From positions 12,794 through 34,528 of the forward strand of contig DBHM01000012.1 of assembly GCA_002296185.1 (NCBI GenBank): a stretch of DNA of 21,735 nucleotides, in the 5' to 3' direction. The translations under genes and the position numbers were made by a program. This DNA is from Alphaproteobacteria bacterium UBA828. Lineage in GTDB: Bacteria > Pseudomonadota > Alphaproteobacteria > UBA828. This document shows positions 1-6,746 of this stretch, one piece after another. How positions within the stretch are numbered: the stretch's first letter is position 1; each line of letters begins with the position of its first letter. The notes below the pieces were generated by a model that saw nothing but the letters and a program-made list of their open reading frames with translations, had not been told where the DNA came from and made no database searches.

Positions 1-1095
1 AAGTTTTTCACGATCATAATCTGATGTAGTTTCCTCTATTTGCGCTCTAATCTGATTGCAACGTGCAGCAATATCGGATTTTTTTCCTGCACCGCTAACA
101 ATTGTAGAGTCATCCTTGGTAATATTCATACGCTTGGCTTTACCCAGCATATCAATAGTTACAGTCTCCAGTTTAATACCTAGATCTTCACTGATTACCT
201 GACCACCTGTAAGAATTGCAATATCTTCGAGCATAGCTTTCCTACGATCACCAAATCCAGGGGCTTTCACGGCAGCAACTTTCAGGCCGCCACGGAGCTT
301 GTTCACTACTAGTGTAGCCAGCGCTTCACCTTCAACTTCTTCAGATAAAATAACTAGTGGTTTACCGGATTGCACAACAGCCTCAAGAAGAGGAATCATT
401 GCCTGCATATTAGACAATTTCTTTTCATGAAGAAGAATATACGGATCATCTAAGTCACAAGTCATCTTGTCTGCATTTGTTATAAAATATGGCGACTGAT
501 ATCCACGATCAAATTGCATTCCTTCTACTACATCGAGTTCGGTCTCAAGAGCCTTATTTTCCTCTACGGTTATAACTCCTTCTTTTCCAACCTTTTCCAT
601 TGCCTGAGCAATGAACTCTCCAATGTGAGATCTTCCATTAGCTGAAATTGTACCTACTTGTCCAATTTCTTCACTTGTTTTAACAGGCTTTGACCTTTTA
701 CCAATATCCGCAACAACAGCCTGGACGGCAAGATCAACTCCTCTTTTAAGGTCCATGGGGTTCATGCCAGCAGCAACAGCTTTAGATCCCTCACGAACAA
801 TCGCTTGAGCCAAAACAGTCGCTGTAGTAGTGCCATCACCCGCCTCATCATTAGTTTTAGAGGCAACTTCTCGCACCATCTGTGCTCCCATATTTTCAAA
901 CTTATCTTTTAATTCAATTTCTTTTGCTACCGTGACACCATCTTTGGTGATTCTTGGAGCGCCGAATGACTTCTCCAATACTACGTTACGACCCTTAGGG
1001 CCTAAAGTAACTTTCACGGCATCAGCTAATACATCAACGCCACGCAAAAGGCGGGTTCTTGCATCAGCAGAAAATTTAACGTCTTTGGCAGCCAT
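1..1095 (-). CDS. groEL: Chaperonin GroEL (60 kDa), N-terminal 365 codons; gene continues beyond the left edge
   Basis: This is the large subunit of the ATP-driven cytosolic folding chamber, which works with the GroES lid. Reading the minus strand from the ATG at 1095-1093 gives an open frame of exactly 365 codons running off the window edge. It opens MAAKDVKFSADARTRLLRGV, and the nucleotide-binding signatures VTLGPKGRNV (about residues 29-38) and GDGTTT (86-91) are intact. Asp87, the ATP-hydrolysis residue of the family, is present. The equatorial and intermediate segments and most of the apical domain are visible; the returning intermediate/equatorial part lies outside. An AAGGA-type ribosome binding site (about 1104-1109) lies a few bases upstream of the start. 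The gene is 54 bases downstream of groES in the same operon, so it should share the RpoH/CIRCE control upstream of groES. The family call is essentially certain; the cut is the window edge, not a defect. Confidence 0.98.
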   Translation of the reverse strand, partial: MAAKDVKFSADARTRLLRGVDVLADAVKVTLGPKGRNVVLEKSFGAPRITKDGVTVAKEIELKDKFENMGAQMVREVASKTNDEAGDGTTTATVLAQAIVREGSKAVAAGMNPMDLKRGVDLAVQAVVADIGKRSKPVKTSEEIGQVGTISANGRSHIGEFIAQAMEKVGKEGVITVEENKALETELDVVEGMQFDRGYQSPYFITNADKMTCDLDDPYILLHEKKLSNMQAMIPLLEAVVQSGKPLVILSEEVEGEALATLVVNKLRGGLKVAAVKAPGFGDRRKAMLEDIAILTGGQVISEDLGIKLETVTIDMLGKAKRMNITKDDSTIVSGAGKKSDIAARCNQIRAQIEETTSDYDREKL

Positions 1096-1149
1096 ATCTT
1101 TTTTCCTTCAGATAATCTCTACTTTTTTAAATTGACGAAAGGCATCGCG

Positions 1150-1470
1150 CTATGCGGCTTTCTTACCCTTCTTACCGGTCTTGGTTTCAATTACAGCCAT
1201 TACATCACTCTCCTTCATTATTAGGAGATCTTCACCATCTAAGGTGACTTCATTGCCTGACCATTTTCCGAATAACACTCGATCACCGGTCTTTAAATCA
1301 AGTGCGTGAACCTTGCCATCATCTCCGCGGATACCAGGACCAACAGCAACCACTTCTCCCTCTTGTGGCTTTTCTTGCGCCGAATCGGGGATAATAATTC
1401 CACCAGCAGTCTTAGTTTCCTCATCAACTCGGCGAATAACCACTCGGTCGTGAAGAGGTCGAAACTTCAT
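1150..1470 (-). CDS. groES: Co-chaperonin GroES (10 kDa)
   Basis: The product is the heptameric lid of the GroEL chamber in the cytosol. The 106-residue product starts MKFRPLHDRVVIRR and carries the mobile loop (about residues 16-33, including GGIIIP), which docks on the GroEL apical domain. It also has the conserved DRVLFGKWSG and EDLLIMKESDVMAVIE segments. The start is fixed by a perfect AGGAGG five bases upstream of the ATG. The family norm is about 95-97 residues. The extra length here is a C-terminal tail (residues 97-106, KTGKKGKKAA), lysine-rich and low in complexity. It is the first gene of the groES-groEL operon, 54 bases ahead of groEL, with a heat-shock promoter and CIRCE operator about 90-150 bases upstream. 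Confidence 0.98.
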   Translation of the reverse strand: MKFRPLHDRVVIRRVDEETKTAGGIIIPDSAQEKPQEGEVVAVGPGIRGDDGKVHALDLKTGDRVLFGKWSGNEVTLDGEDLLIMKESDVMAVIETKTGKKGKKAA

Positions 1471-1561
1471 ATACTCCTCCTATTTGATTACCGCTCAAAA
1501 TTTATGCGGCTAATTATTCAAACCTTAAAAATATCCAACCACAAACCAATTGCAGTTGGCA

Positions 1562-1588
1562 TTAGCACTCAAACATGAAGAGTGCTAA
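1562..1588. promoter_or_regulatory. CIRCE operator (HrcA binding site) for groESL
   Basis: The sequence TTAGCACTC, nine bases, GAGTGCTAA is a perfect 9-9-9 inverted repeat identical to the known CIRCE consensus. HrcA repressor binds CIRCE and releases it on heat stress; this is established for the element, and hrcA itself is not in the window. It sits 91 bases upstream of the groES start codon. It begins about where transcription from the adjacent promoter should start, so bound HrcA would block initiation or early elongation. Confidence 0.97.
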
Positions 1589-1593
1589 CAGCA

Positions 1594-1621
1594 ATTTGGG
1601 GGAAAAAATCTATGTTTCAAG
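1594..1621 (-). promoter_or_regulatory. Heat-shock (RpoH/sigma-32-type) promoter of groESL
   Basis: On the minus strand a -35-like CTTGAAA (1615-1621) is followed after about 13 bases by a C-rich -10-like CCCCAAAT (1594-1601). This resembles the sigma-32 pattern CTTGAAA / CCCCATNT of Escherichia coli groE. The predicted start of transcription, about 7 bases downstream, falls at about 1587, at the edge of the CIRCE repeat. Promoter type is inferred from motif and position. Confidence 0.75.
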
Positions 1622-1630
1622 GAATTAGTC

Positions 1631-1656
1631 AAAAAAAATATAAAAAAAATATAAAA
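1631..1656. promoter_or_regulatory. Phased A-tracts upstream of the groESL promoter (UP-element or curved DNA)
   Basis: Two A8 runs (1631-1638, 1642-1649) and an A4 run (1653-1656), separated by TAT, have centres about 11 and 9 bases apart, close to one helical turn. They lie directly upstream of the -35 box of the groESL promoter as seen on the minus strand. That is where an alpha-CTD-binding UP element or an intrinsic bend would act. Confidence 0.5.
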
Positions 1657-1874
1657 TTTGACTCAAATTACCTTGTATCAATATAGCTGGTTCTCAGGTC
1701 TATAGATTTCTGTAGTGACAAATATATGAATTTATTGCTTAATTTATATTAAACATAATTATTATGTTGAATAATACAAATTATAAATATTTAGGAGGTA
1801 TTTTAAAAAAATTTTGGAATATAAACATTTTATTGAGACAATCTCAAAATTAAAACGAAATCTTCACATTTATA

Positions 1875-3290
1875 CTAATATTTATTTTGGTCTAATAACA
1901 TCACACCCGGGTTCAATATTCCATTAGGATCGAGAGTAGCTTTTAAATTCCTCATCAGATTAATTTCTTCTAATGTCTTAGAATACGGTAGGTATTCTCG
2001 TTTAAGCATACCTATTCCGTGTTCTGCGCTAACAGAGCCTTGATGCATACCAAGAATTTTATAGACACTCTTTGACAATTCCTGGCCTGCAGCAAGAAAT
2101 GACTTGTCATCAATCGAGGATGTTTGAACAAAATTTACGTGAATATTTCCGTCGCCTAAATGCCCAAAGAGCAAAGGTCTACAGCCTGGTAAAATTCCTG
2201 CCAATTCTTCCATTTCTTCAAGAAATATAGGAATTTTTCCCTGAGGTACTGTAACATCAAACTTGTGTGTATGCCCTGCTAAAACTATTGCTTCTCCTGT
2301 TGCCTCACGGAAATGCCATAGACGCTCGGATTGACTAACAGACTCTGCTACCACAGCATCTGCGATGAGCCCACTTTCAAACAAACCTTCAAGACGTTGA
2401 ATAAACCTACTATGCCCAACATCCCCAGACTCTGTTTCTTCCTCTACGATAATATAAGCAGGATAATGTCTTGGAAGTGGGAAGTCTGGACATTCAACCT
2501 TTTCAATTACAAGTTCAATTACGTCTTGTAATATTACTTCTAAAGAAGATAAGCCAGGCAAACTCTCTCTAATTGCAGCAAGTATAGAGGGCAGCATATC
2601 TCTATCTTTTATGGCAAATAATGCTGTCCTACGAGCCTCAGGAGCTGGACTTAACTGAAGTACTGCTCGGGTGATAACCCCTAGTATACCCTCAGAACCA
2701 ACAAAAATCTGTTTCAAATCTATACCAGAGTTATCTTTTCGAAGACGATTGAGATTTGATAAAATTGTTCCATCAGCTAATACAATCTCTAAACCTCTTA
2801 CCTGCTCACGCATCATTCCATATCTTAAAACTCTATTCCCCCCTGCATTAGTTGCTAACATACCACCGATCTGGCACTGCCCTCTTGCTCCGAGGTCAAT
2901 AGGAAATTCCATGCCTTTATTCGCAGAAAATTCTTGAACAGATGTAAGTACAGTTCCCGCTTCTACAACGATTGTGGCAGAGGCTGGATCATAATCACCC
3001 AAATTATTCAGACGCGATAAGGATAAGATTACCTCACCAGAGCGCGGGGTTGAGCCGCCTACTACCCCAGTATTTCCTCCCTGAGGGACTAGATGTACAC
3101 CCAAATCGTTACACAAACTAACCATTTTTGAAACTTCAGATACAGTTCTAGGCCGGAGAACCAGAGGCGTATAGCCAGAAAATTTTTTCGTCCAGTCATT
3201 AGTATACGCACCTAGATCTTCATTATCAGGCTCTAGGTATAAAGCCGATTCCCCGATAGATTTCTTAAGTTTTGTAACTATATCAGCCAA
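1875..3290 (-). CDS. FAD-binding D-2-hydroxyacid dehydrogenase, probably D-2-hydroxyglutarate dehydrogenase type
   Basis: This is a 471-residue flavoenzyme of the GlcD/DLD/D2HGDH superfamily, which oxidises a D-2-hydroxyacid to the 2-oxoacid. The N-terminal FAD-binding domain (about 40-215) has PQGGNTGVVGGS (69-80), DLGARGQCQIGGMLATNAGG (132-151), RYGMMREQVRG and QIFVGSEGILGVIT. The C-terminal FAD-oxidase domain has GHLGDGNIH (376-384) and SAEHGIG (421-427), which supply the metal- and substrate-binding His, His and Glu in D2HGDH-type enzymes. The start codon is TTG (3290-3288): an in-frame TAA lies two codons upstream, AAGG sits about 10 bases before it, and the next Met (residue 56) would cut into the FAD domain. 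The gene diverges from the carboxylase operon across 193 bases. Substrate assignment among D-2-hydroxyglutarate, glycolate and D-lactate is family-level inference; the PQGGNTG and GARGQCQIGG blocks favour the first. Confidence 0.88.
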   Translation of the reverse strand: MADIVTKLKKSIGESALYLEPDNEDLGAYTNDWTKKFSGYTPLVLRPRTVSEVSKMVSLCNDLGVHLVPQGGNTGVVGGSTPRSGEVILSLSRLNNLGDYDPASATIVVEAGTVLTSVQEFSANKGMEFPIDLGARGQCQIGGMLATNAGGNRVLRYGMMREQVRGLEIVLADGTILSNLNRLRKDNSGIDLKQIFVGSEGILGVITRAVLQLSPAPEARRTALFAIKDRDMLPSILAAIRESLPGLSSLEVILQDVIELVIEKVECPDFPLPRHYPAYIIVEEETESGDVGHSRFIQRLEGLFESGLIADAVVAESVSQSERLWHFREATGEAIVLAGHTHKFDVTVPQGKIPIFLEEMEELAGILPGCRPLLFGHLGDGNIHVNFVQTSSIDDKSFLAAGQELSKSVYKILGMHQGSVSAEHGIGMLKREYLPYSKTLEEINLMRNLKATLDPNGILNPGVMLLDQNKY

Positions 3291-3483
3291 TACTTATGTT
3301 ACCTTTAGCTTAAATAAAAAACCTAGTATGATTGAAATATTAAGATTCATAGTAATAGTTCCTAACTCGACTTGGCATAACTAACTTTGCTCCGTAGTAT
3401 ATGAAATTACATAAAATCCGAGTAGCAAATTGTAAACATCATAGCAATCTTAATTGAGTATTATTTAATATAACAGGTTAGTC
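3291..3483. other. Divergent intergenic region between the dehydrogenase and carboxylase operon
   Basis: These 193 bases must hold the promoters for both directions. I see AT-rich -10-like stretches before the carboxylase gene (TATTAT at 3459-3464), but no convincing -35 partner, no strong palindrome and no riboswitch-like structure. It may be a shared control region for the two operons, though nothing in the sequence proves that. Confidence 0.4.
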
Positions 3484-4842
3484 ATGAAAAAGCTTCTAAT
3501 TGCAAATCGAGGTGAAATAGCATGCAGGGTCATCGAAAGCGCCAAGAAATTAGGAATCAATACTGTAGCTATTTATTCGGAAGCAGATAAAGATTCTAAA
3601 CATGCTAATCTAGCAGATGAGGCAATATTTGTTGGTCCTTCCAACTCTAAGGATAGTTATCTTAAGATAGATAATATTTTGTCTGCAGCAAATAAAACTG
3701 GTGCAGATGCTATTCATCCCGGTTATGGTTTTCTTGCCGAAAACCCCGGGTTTGCTAAAGAAGTAATCGAATCTGGCATTACTTGGGTGGGACCAAGTTC
3801 CGAAAATATACTGGCTATGGGAGACAAAGAAAGCGCTAGGCGCACGGCTAAGCAAGCAGGAGTTCCAATTCTTGAGGGCAGCCAGAGGTTTAATATTGGA
3901 CAAAATAATGGACTTGAGGAGACGGCAGAAAAAATTGGTTTTCCCCTGCTAGTCAAAGCTAGCTCTGGTGGAGGTGGCATAGGAATGCGCAGAGTAAACT
4001 CTGCCCAAGAATTAATGAATGTAGTTGAATCAACACAAAATATGGCCGAAAAATCATTCGGAGACGGAAGTATTTATTTAGAAAAACTTATTGAGAAACC
4101 TAGACATGTTGAGATCCAGGTTTTTGGACTAGAAAATAACGAATGTTTACATTTCTTTGAACGTGAATGTTCAATTCAACGAAGGTTTCAAAAAATTATT
4201 GAGGAGTCACCGTCTCCAGCTATTAATAATAAACTCCGTGAATCCATGACTTCTTCAGCAATCGCTTTAGCAAGGCAACAAGGCTATTTAGGCGCAGGAA
4301 CTGTAGAATTTCTTCTGTCTCCTGAAGGAGAATTTTATTTTCTAGAAATGAATACTCGAATTCAAGTGGAACATCCTGTCACTGAAATGGTTACAAATAG
4401 TGACCTAGTTGAATATCAACTAAAACTAGCAAATAAAGAAGCTCCTAAATTTTCATTGCAACAGGACGACATAATACTCTCTGGCCATTCTATTGAGTGT
4501 CGAATATATGCTGAGAATCCATTAAAGAATTTTATGCCTTCCCCAGGAACATTAAAAACTTTCTCTCCACCAGACCAGAGCCCCAGCATTAGAGTTGATA
4601 CAGGCTATAGAGAAAAAGATGAAGTAACATTTTACTACGACCCGATGATCGCAAAACTATCAACACACGGTGAAAACAGAGAAGAATCAATAAAAAAAAT
4701 GCTTCGAGCACTTAATACTTTTTGTATTGAAGGGATAGACACTAATATAGATTTTCTGATCCGAGTTATTGGCCATAAGGATTTCAAGGCGGGAAATACA
4801 CATACAGACTTCATTGAAATACATAAAAAAGACATAATCTGA
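3484..4842 (+). CDS. Biotin carboxylase subunit of a dispersed urea-carboxylase-like enzyme (AccC family)
   Basis: The product carboxylates biotin on a carrier protein using ATP and bicarbonate. At 452 residues it matches E. coli AccC (449) and is colinear with it. Visible parts are the N-terminal domain starting MKKLLIANRGEIACRV, the ATP-grasp glycine loop KASSGGGGIGM (158-168), HVEIQVFG (208-215) and the catalytic block EMNTRIQVEHPVTE (288-301), with Glu288, Asn290, Arg292 and Glu296 in the usual places. The biotin-site arginine is at 340 in ECRIYAE. The block that normally reads RRHQKVxEEAP is RRFQKIIEESPSP, with Phe235 in place of His. The IxEESPSP flavour is closer to urea-carboxylase-type enzymes than to acetyl-CoA carboxylase. 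The start has CAGG six bases upstream of the ATG. It is the first of four co-directional genes with two AHS-type carboxyltransferase subunits and a carrier, so it is not the housekeeping accC. Confidence 0.9.
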   Translation: MKKLLIANRGEIACRVIESAKKLGINTVAIYSEADKDSKHANLADEAIFVGPSNSKDSYLKIDNILSAANKTGADAIHPGYGFLAENPGFAKEVIESGITWVGPSSENILAMGDKESARRTAKQAGVPILEGSQRFNIGQNNGLEETAEKIGFPLLVKASSGGGGIGMRRVNSAQELMNVVESTQNMAEKSFGDGSIYLEKLIEKPRHVEIQVFGLENNECLHFFERECSIQRRFQKIIEESPSPAINNKLRESMTSSAIALARQQGYLGAGTVEFLLSPEGEFYFLEMNTRIQVEHPVTEMVTNSDLVEYQLKLANKEAPKFSLQQDDIILSGHSIECRIYAENPLKNFMPSPGTLKTFSPPDQSPSIRVDTGYREKDEVTFYYDPMIAKLSTHGENREESIKKMLRALNTFCIEGIDTNIDFLIRVIGHKDFKAGNTHTDFIEIHKKDII

Positions 4843-4868
4843 TAAGATATGACCCTAGGGAGCCATGA

Positions 4869-5738
4869 ATGATTTACGATGAACCCAAATTTTTGGACGG
4901 AGGTGACCGCTATGTTCTTATAGAATTTGGAAATGAGATGAACTTAGATCTTAATTTTATAGCTCAAGGACTTTCAACTAAAATTAAAGAAAATAAAGTT
5001 AAAGGCATAATTGAGACTGCACCGTGCTTTGCATCAATGCTAGTGCATTATGAGCCAGACCTAATATCTAAGGGTGATCTCATTTGTGAATTAGCATCAA
5101 TGATAGAAAGCCTAGGGCCAACAGATTCAATAGAGTTACCTAGCAGACTATTTTACTTCGAAACACTTTACTTAGACCCTTGGACTAAAGAGTGTATTGA
5201 AGATTATAACGCTAAGATTACTGAAAAAGAATATGATCCTGATTTTGTATCTCGGATCAACAATTTAGAAGATAGTAGTCAACTTGTGCGTGTTCACTCA
5301 GGTACTGAGTACTGGGTGGCCAGCCTTGGATTTTGGCCCGGCCTACCTTTCCTGCAGCCTCTTGACCCACGCTCAATGATTACTGCACCAAAGTATAATC
5401 CTCCACGAACCTGGACCCCTAGAGGAGCTATTGGAATGGGTGGCTCAGCTTCAGGTATTTATCCTGTAGCCACTCCAGGAGGCTACCAACTCTTCGGAAG
5501 AATACCTATGCCTATCTGGGACCCAGATAAACGATTTGATGTTTTTTCAGGAAATATAGTCCTATTCCGTCCAGGTGATAGAATAAAGTTTGTGCCCTGC
5601 ACAAAGGAAGAGTTCGACTCAGCAGAATCAAAAGCAGATGAAGGCACTTATAACTATAATATGGTGGATTATCAAAAATTTTCTGTAAAACAATATAAGT
5701 CCTGGATTGATTCCATAGACTCGAGTCATCGCTTTTAG
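4869..5738 (+). CDS. Carboxyltransferase subunit, PxpB/KipI/AHS1 family (CT domain C-D)
   Basis: This 289-residue protein is of the family called allophanate hydrolase subunit 1, KipI or PxpB, which also forms one half of the carboxyltransferase domain of urea carboxylase. Conserved blocks are GFWPGLPFL (154-162), the PR-rich turn TWTPRGAIGMG (181-191) and SGIYPVATPGGYQLFGRIP (195-213), which correspond to the family's GSVGIAG...TGIYP..SPGGW.LIGRTP signature. It is longer than E. coli PxpB (about 218 residues), with extra sequence around 100-140 and at the C-terminus. The start is ATG 4869, with AGGGAG six bases upstream; the ATG at 4865 runs into a stop after five codons. It lies 26 bases after the biotin carboxylase gene and its stop codon runs into the ribosome binding site of the next gene. 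With its neighbours it should form the carboxyl-transfer site for an unidentified small substrate. Confidence 0.87.
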   Translation: MIYDEPKFLDGGDRYVLIEFGNEMNLDLNFIAQGLSTKIKENKVKGIIETAPCFASMLVHYEPDLISKGDLICELASMIESLGPTDSIELPSRLFYFETLYLDPWTKECIEDYNAKITEKEYDPDFVSRINNLEDSSQLVRVHSGTEYWVASLGFWPGLPFLQPLDPRSMITAPKYNPPRTWTPRGAIGMGGSASGIYPVATPGGYQLFGRIPMPIWDPDKRFDVFSGNIVLFRPGDRIKFVPCTKEEFDSAESKADEGTYNYNMVDYQKFSVKQYKSWIDSIDSSHRF

Positions 5739-5752
5739 GAGGTGAAGAGCTA

Positions 5753-6730
5753 ATGCTTGAAATAATTAAGCCTGGTCTCGAAACATCTATACAAGACTAT
5801 CCAGGACGAATTGGATATTGGAATCAGGGATTTCCACCATCCGGCCCGATGGATAACTGGTCATTTCGTCTAGCAAATCTTTTGGTAGGGAATAAACCTG
5901 GTGCCGCTGGACTAGAGGCTCAGTATATGGGACCAACTATTATATTTCATATGGATACTGTCATCGCACTTACTGGGGCTGATATGATGGCAAAGGTAAA
6001 CGGTAACTCTGTGCCAATGTGGCAAAGTTTTCTTGTAAAAGCTGATGATGAACTTGTAATGGGCCCAGCTGTTTCAGGCGCCCGTGGATATCTTGCTATA
6101 GCTGGTGGAATCGACGCCCCTGAATGGTTAGGCTCCCGCTCAACTTTTCATAAAGCGGCAGTAGGTGGATTAGATGGTCATGCAATTAAAAAAGGACAAA
6201 TAATTCGAATTATTGAAGGATCTAAAGGAGAAGATGGTAATAGAGTAAAGCTATCCAGTAGACCGGAGTTCTCGAGTAATAAGGAATGGAGTATTGAGGC
6301 AGTAGCAGGCCCGAACGACGATTGGATTGATGAATCAGGCCACAGAAGATTCGTAGAAACAAAATGGAAACTCTCTGCTAAATCAGATCGTACGGGTTAT
6401 AGATTGGAAGGGCCGGACTGGACTTTTACCGAAAAAGCTACAAATAAACTTCCAGAAAATGGGGATTTCCCATCAAACATAATTGATCAAGGTTATCCTC
6501 TTGGTGCAATAAATCTTGGGGGTCAAACACCAATTATTTTAGTAAACGATGGCCCTAGTATGGGAGGATTTATTTGTCCCTACACAGTGCCCTCTGTCGC
6601 TTTCTGGAAGCTTGGACAAGCAAAACCAAATGAGCACTTTAATTTTGAAGTTATAAGTGTAGAAGAAGCGCAGAAAAGACGTAAAAAACTTGACTCTATA
6701 TGTTCAATTGAATCAATAGAGAGTTGCTGA
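5753..6730 (+). CDS. Carboxyltransferase subunit, PxpC/AHS2 family (CT domain A-B)
   Basis: This is a 325-residue member of the biotin-dependent carboxyltransferase / allophanate hydrolase subunit 2 family. The family signature runs from the N-terminus: TSIQDYPGRIGY (11-22), SGPMD (30-34), a GLE block (53-55), ALTGADM (72-78), then YLAIAGGIDAPEWLGSRST (113-131). The C-terminal half has the DQGYPLGAINLGG and NDGPSMGGF blocks near residues 245-275. The start is set by AGGAGG ten bases upstream, which overlaps the stop of the preceding gene, so the two carboxyltransferase halves are translationally coupled and presumably made in equal amounts. In urea carboxylase the homologous domain is fused to biotin carboxylase and carrier domains; in 5-oxoprolinase it partners PxpA and PxpB without biotin. 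Linkage here to biotin carboxylase and biotin carrier genes favours the biotin-dependent version. Confidence 0.9.
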   Translation: MLEIIKPGLETSIQDYPGRIGYWNQGFPPSGPMDNWSFRLANLLVGNKPGAAGLEAQYMGPTIIFHMDTVIALTGADMMAKVNGNSVPMWQSFLVKADDELVMGPAVSGARGYLAIAGGIDAPEWLGSRSTFHKAAVGGLDGHAIKKGQIIRIIEGSKGEDGNRVKLSSRPEFSSNKEWSIEAVAGPNDDWIDESGHRRFVETKWKLSAKSDRTGYRLEGPDWTFTEKATNKLPENGDFPSNIIDQGYPLGAINLGGQTPIILVNDGPSMGGFICPYTVPSVAFWKLGQAKPNEHFNFEVISVEEAQKRRKKLDSICSIESIESC

Positions 6731-6746
6731 ATTATAGGAGATAAAA

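Larger units (their letters stand above)
1471..1874. other. 404-base non-coding region between the FAD dehydrogenase gene and groES
   Basis: No credible gene is present here. Reading toward groES (minus strand) it holds, in order: a weak hairpin (1833-1847), a 17-nt palindrome (1752-1768), a 15-nt palindrome (1655-1669), three phased A/T tracts (1631-1656), a sigma-32-like promoter (1594-1621), a CIRCE operator (1562-1588) and an untranslated leader of roughly 115 bases ending in the AGGAGG of groES. An AGGAGG at 1793-1798 on the plus strand has no start codon at a workable distance. Confidence 0.8.

Noticed and set aside
1627..1632. TTGACT on the minus strand as a sigma-70 -35 box for groES
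   Set aside because: No acceptable -10 hexamer lies 16-18 bases downstream; the CTTGAAA/CCCCAAAT pair is better placed relative to CIRCE.
1793..1798. AGGAGG on the plus strand suggesting a small gene
   Set aside because: No ATG, GTG or TTG at 5-12 bases; the first possible TTG is about 15 bases away and its frame shows no family resemblance and runs into the dehydrogenase gene.
1833..1847. Hairpin TTGAGA-CAA-TCTCAA as a terminator for the dehydrogenase gene
   Set aside because: The stem is only six weak pairs with a three-base loop and no U-run follows on the minus-strand transcript.
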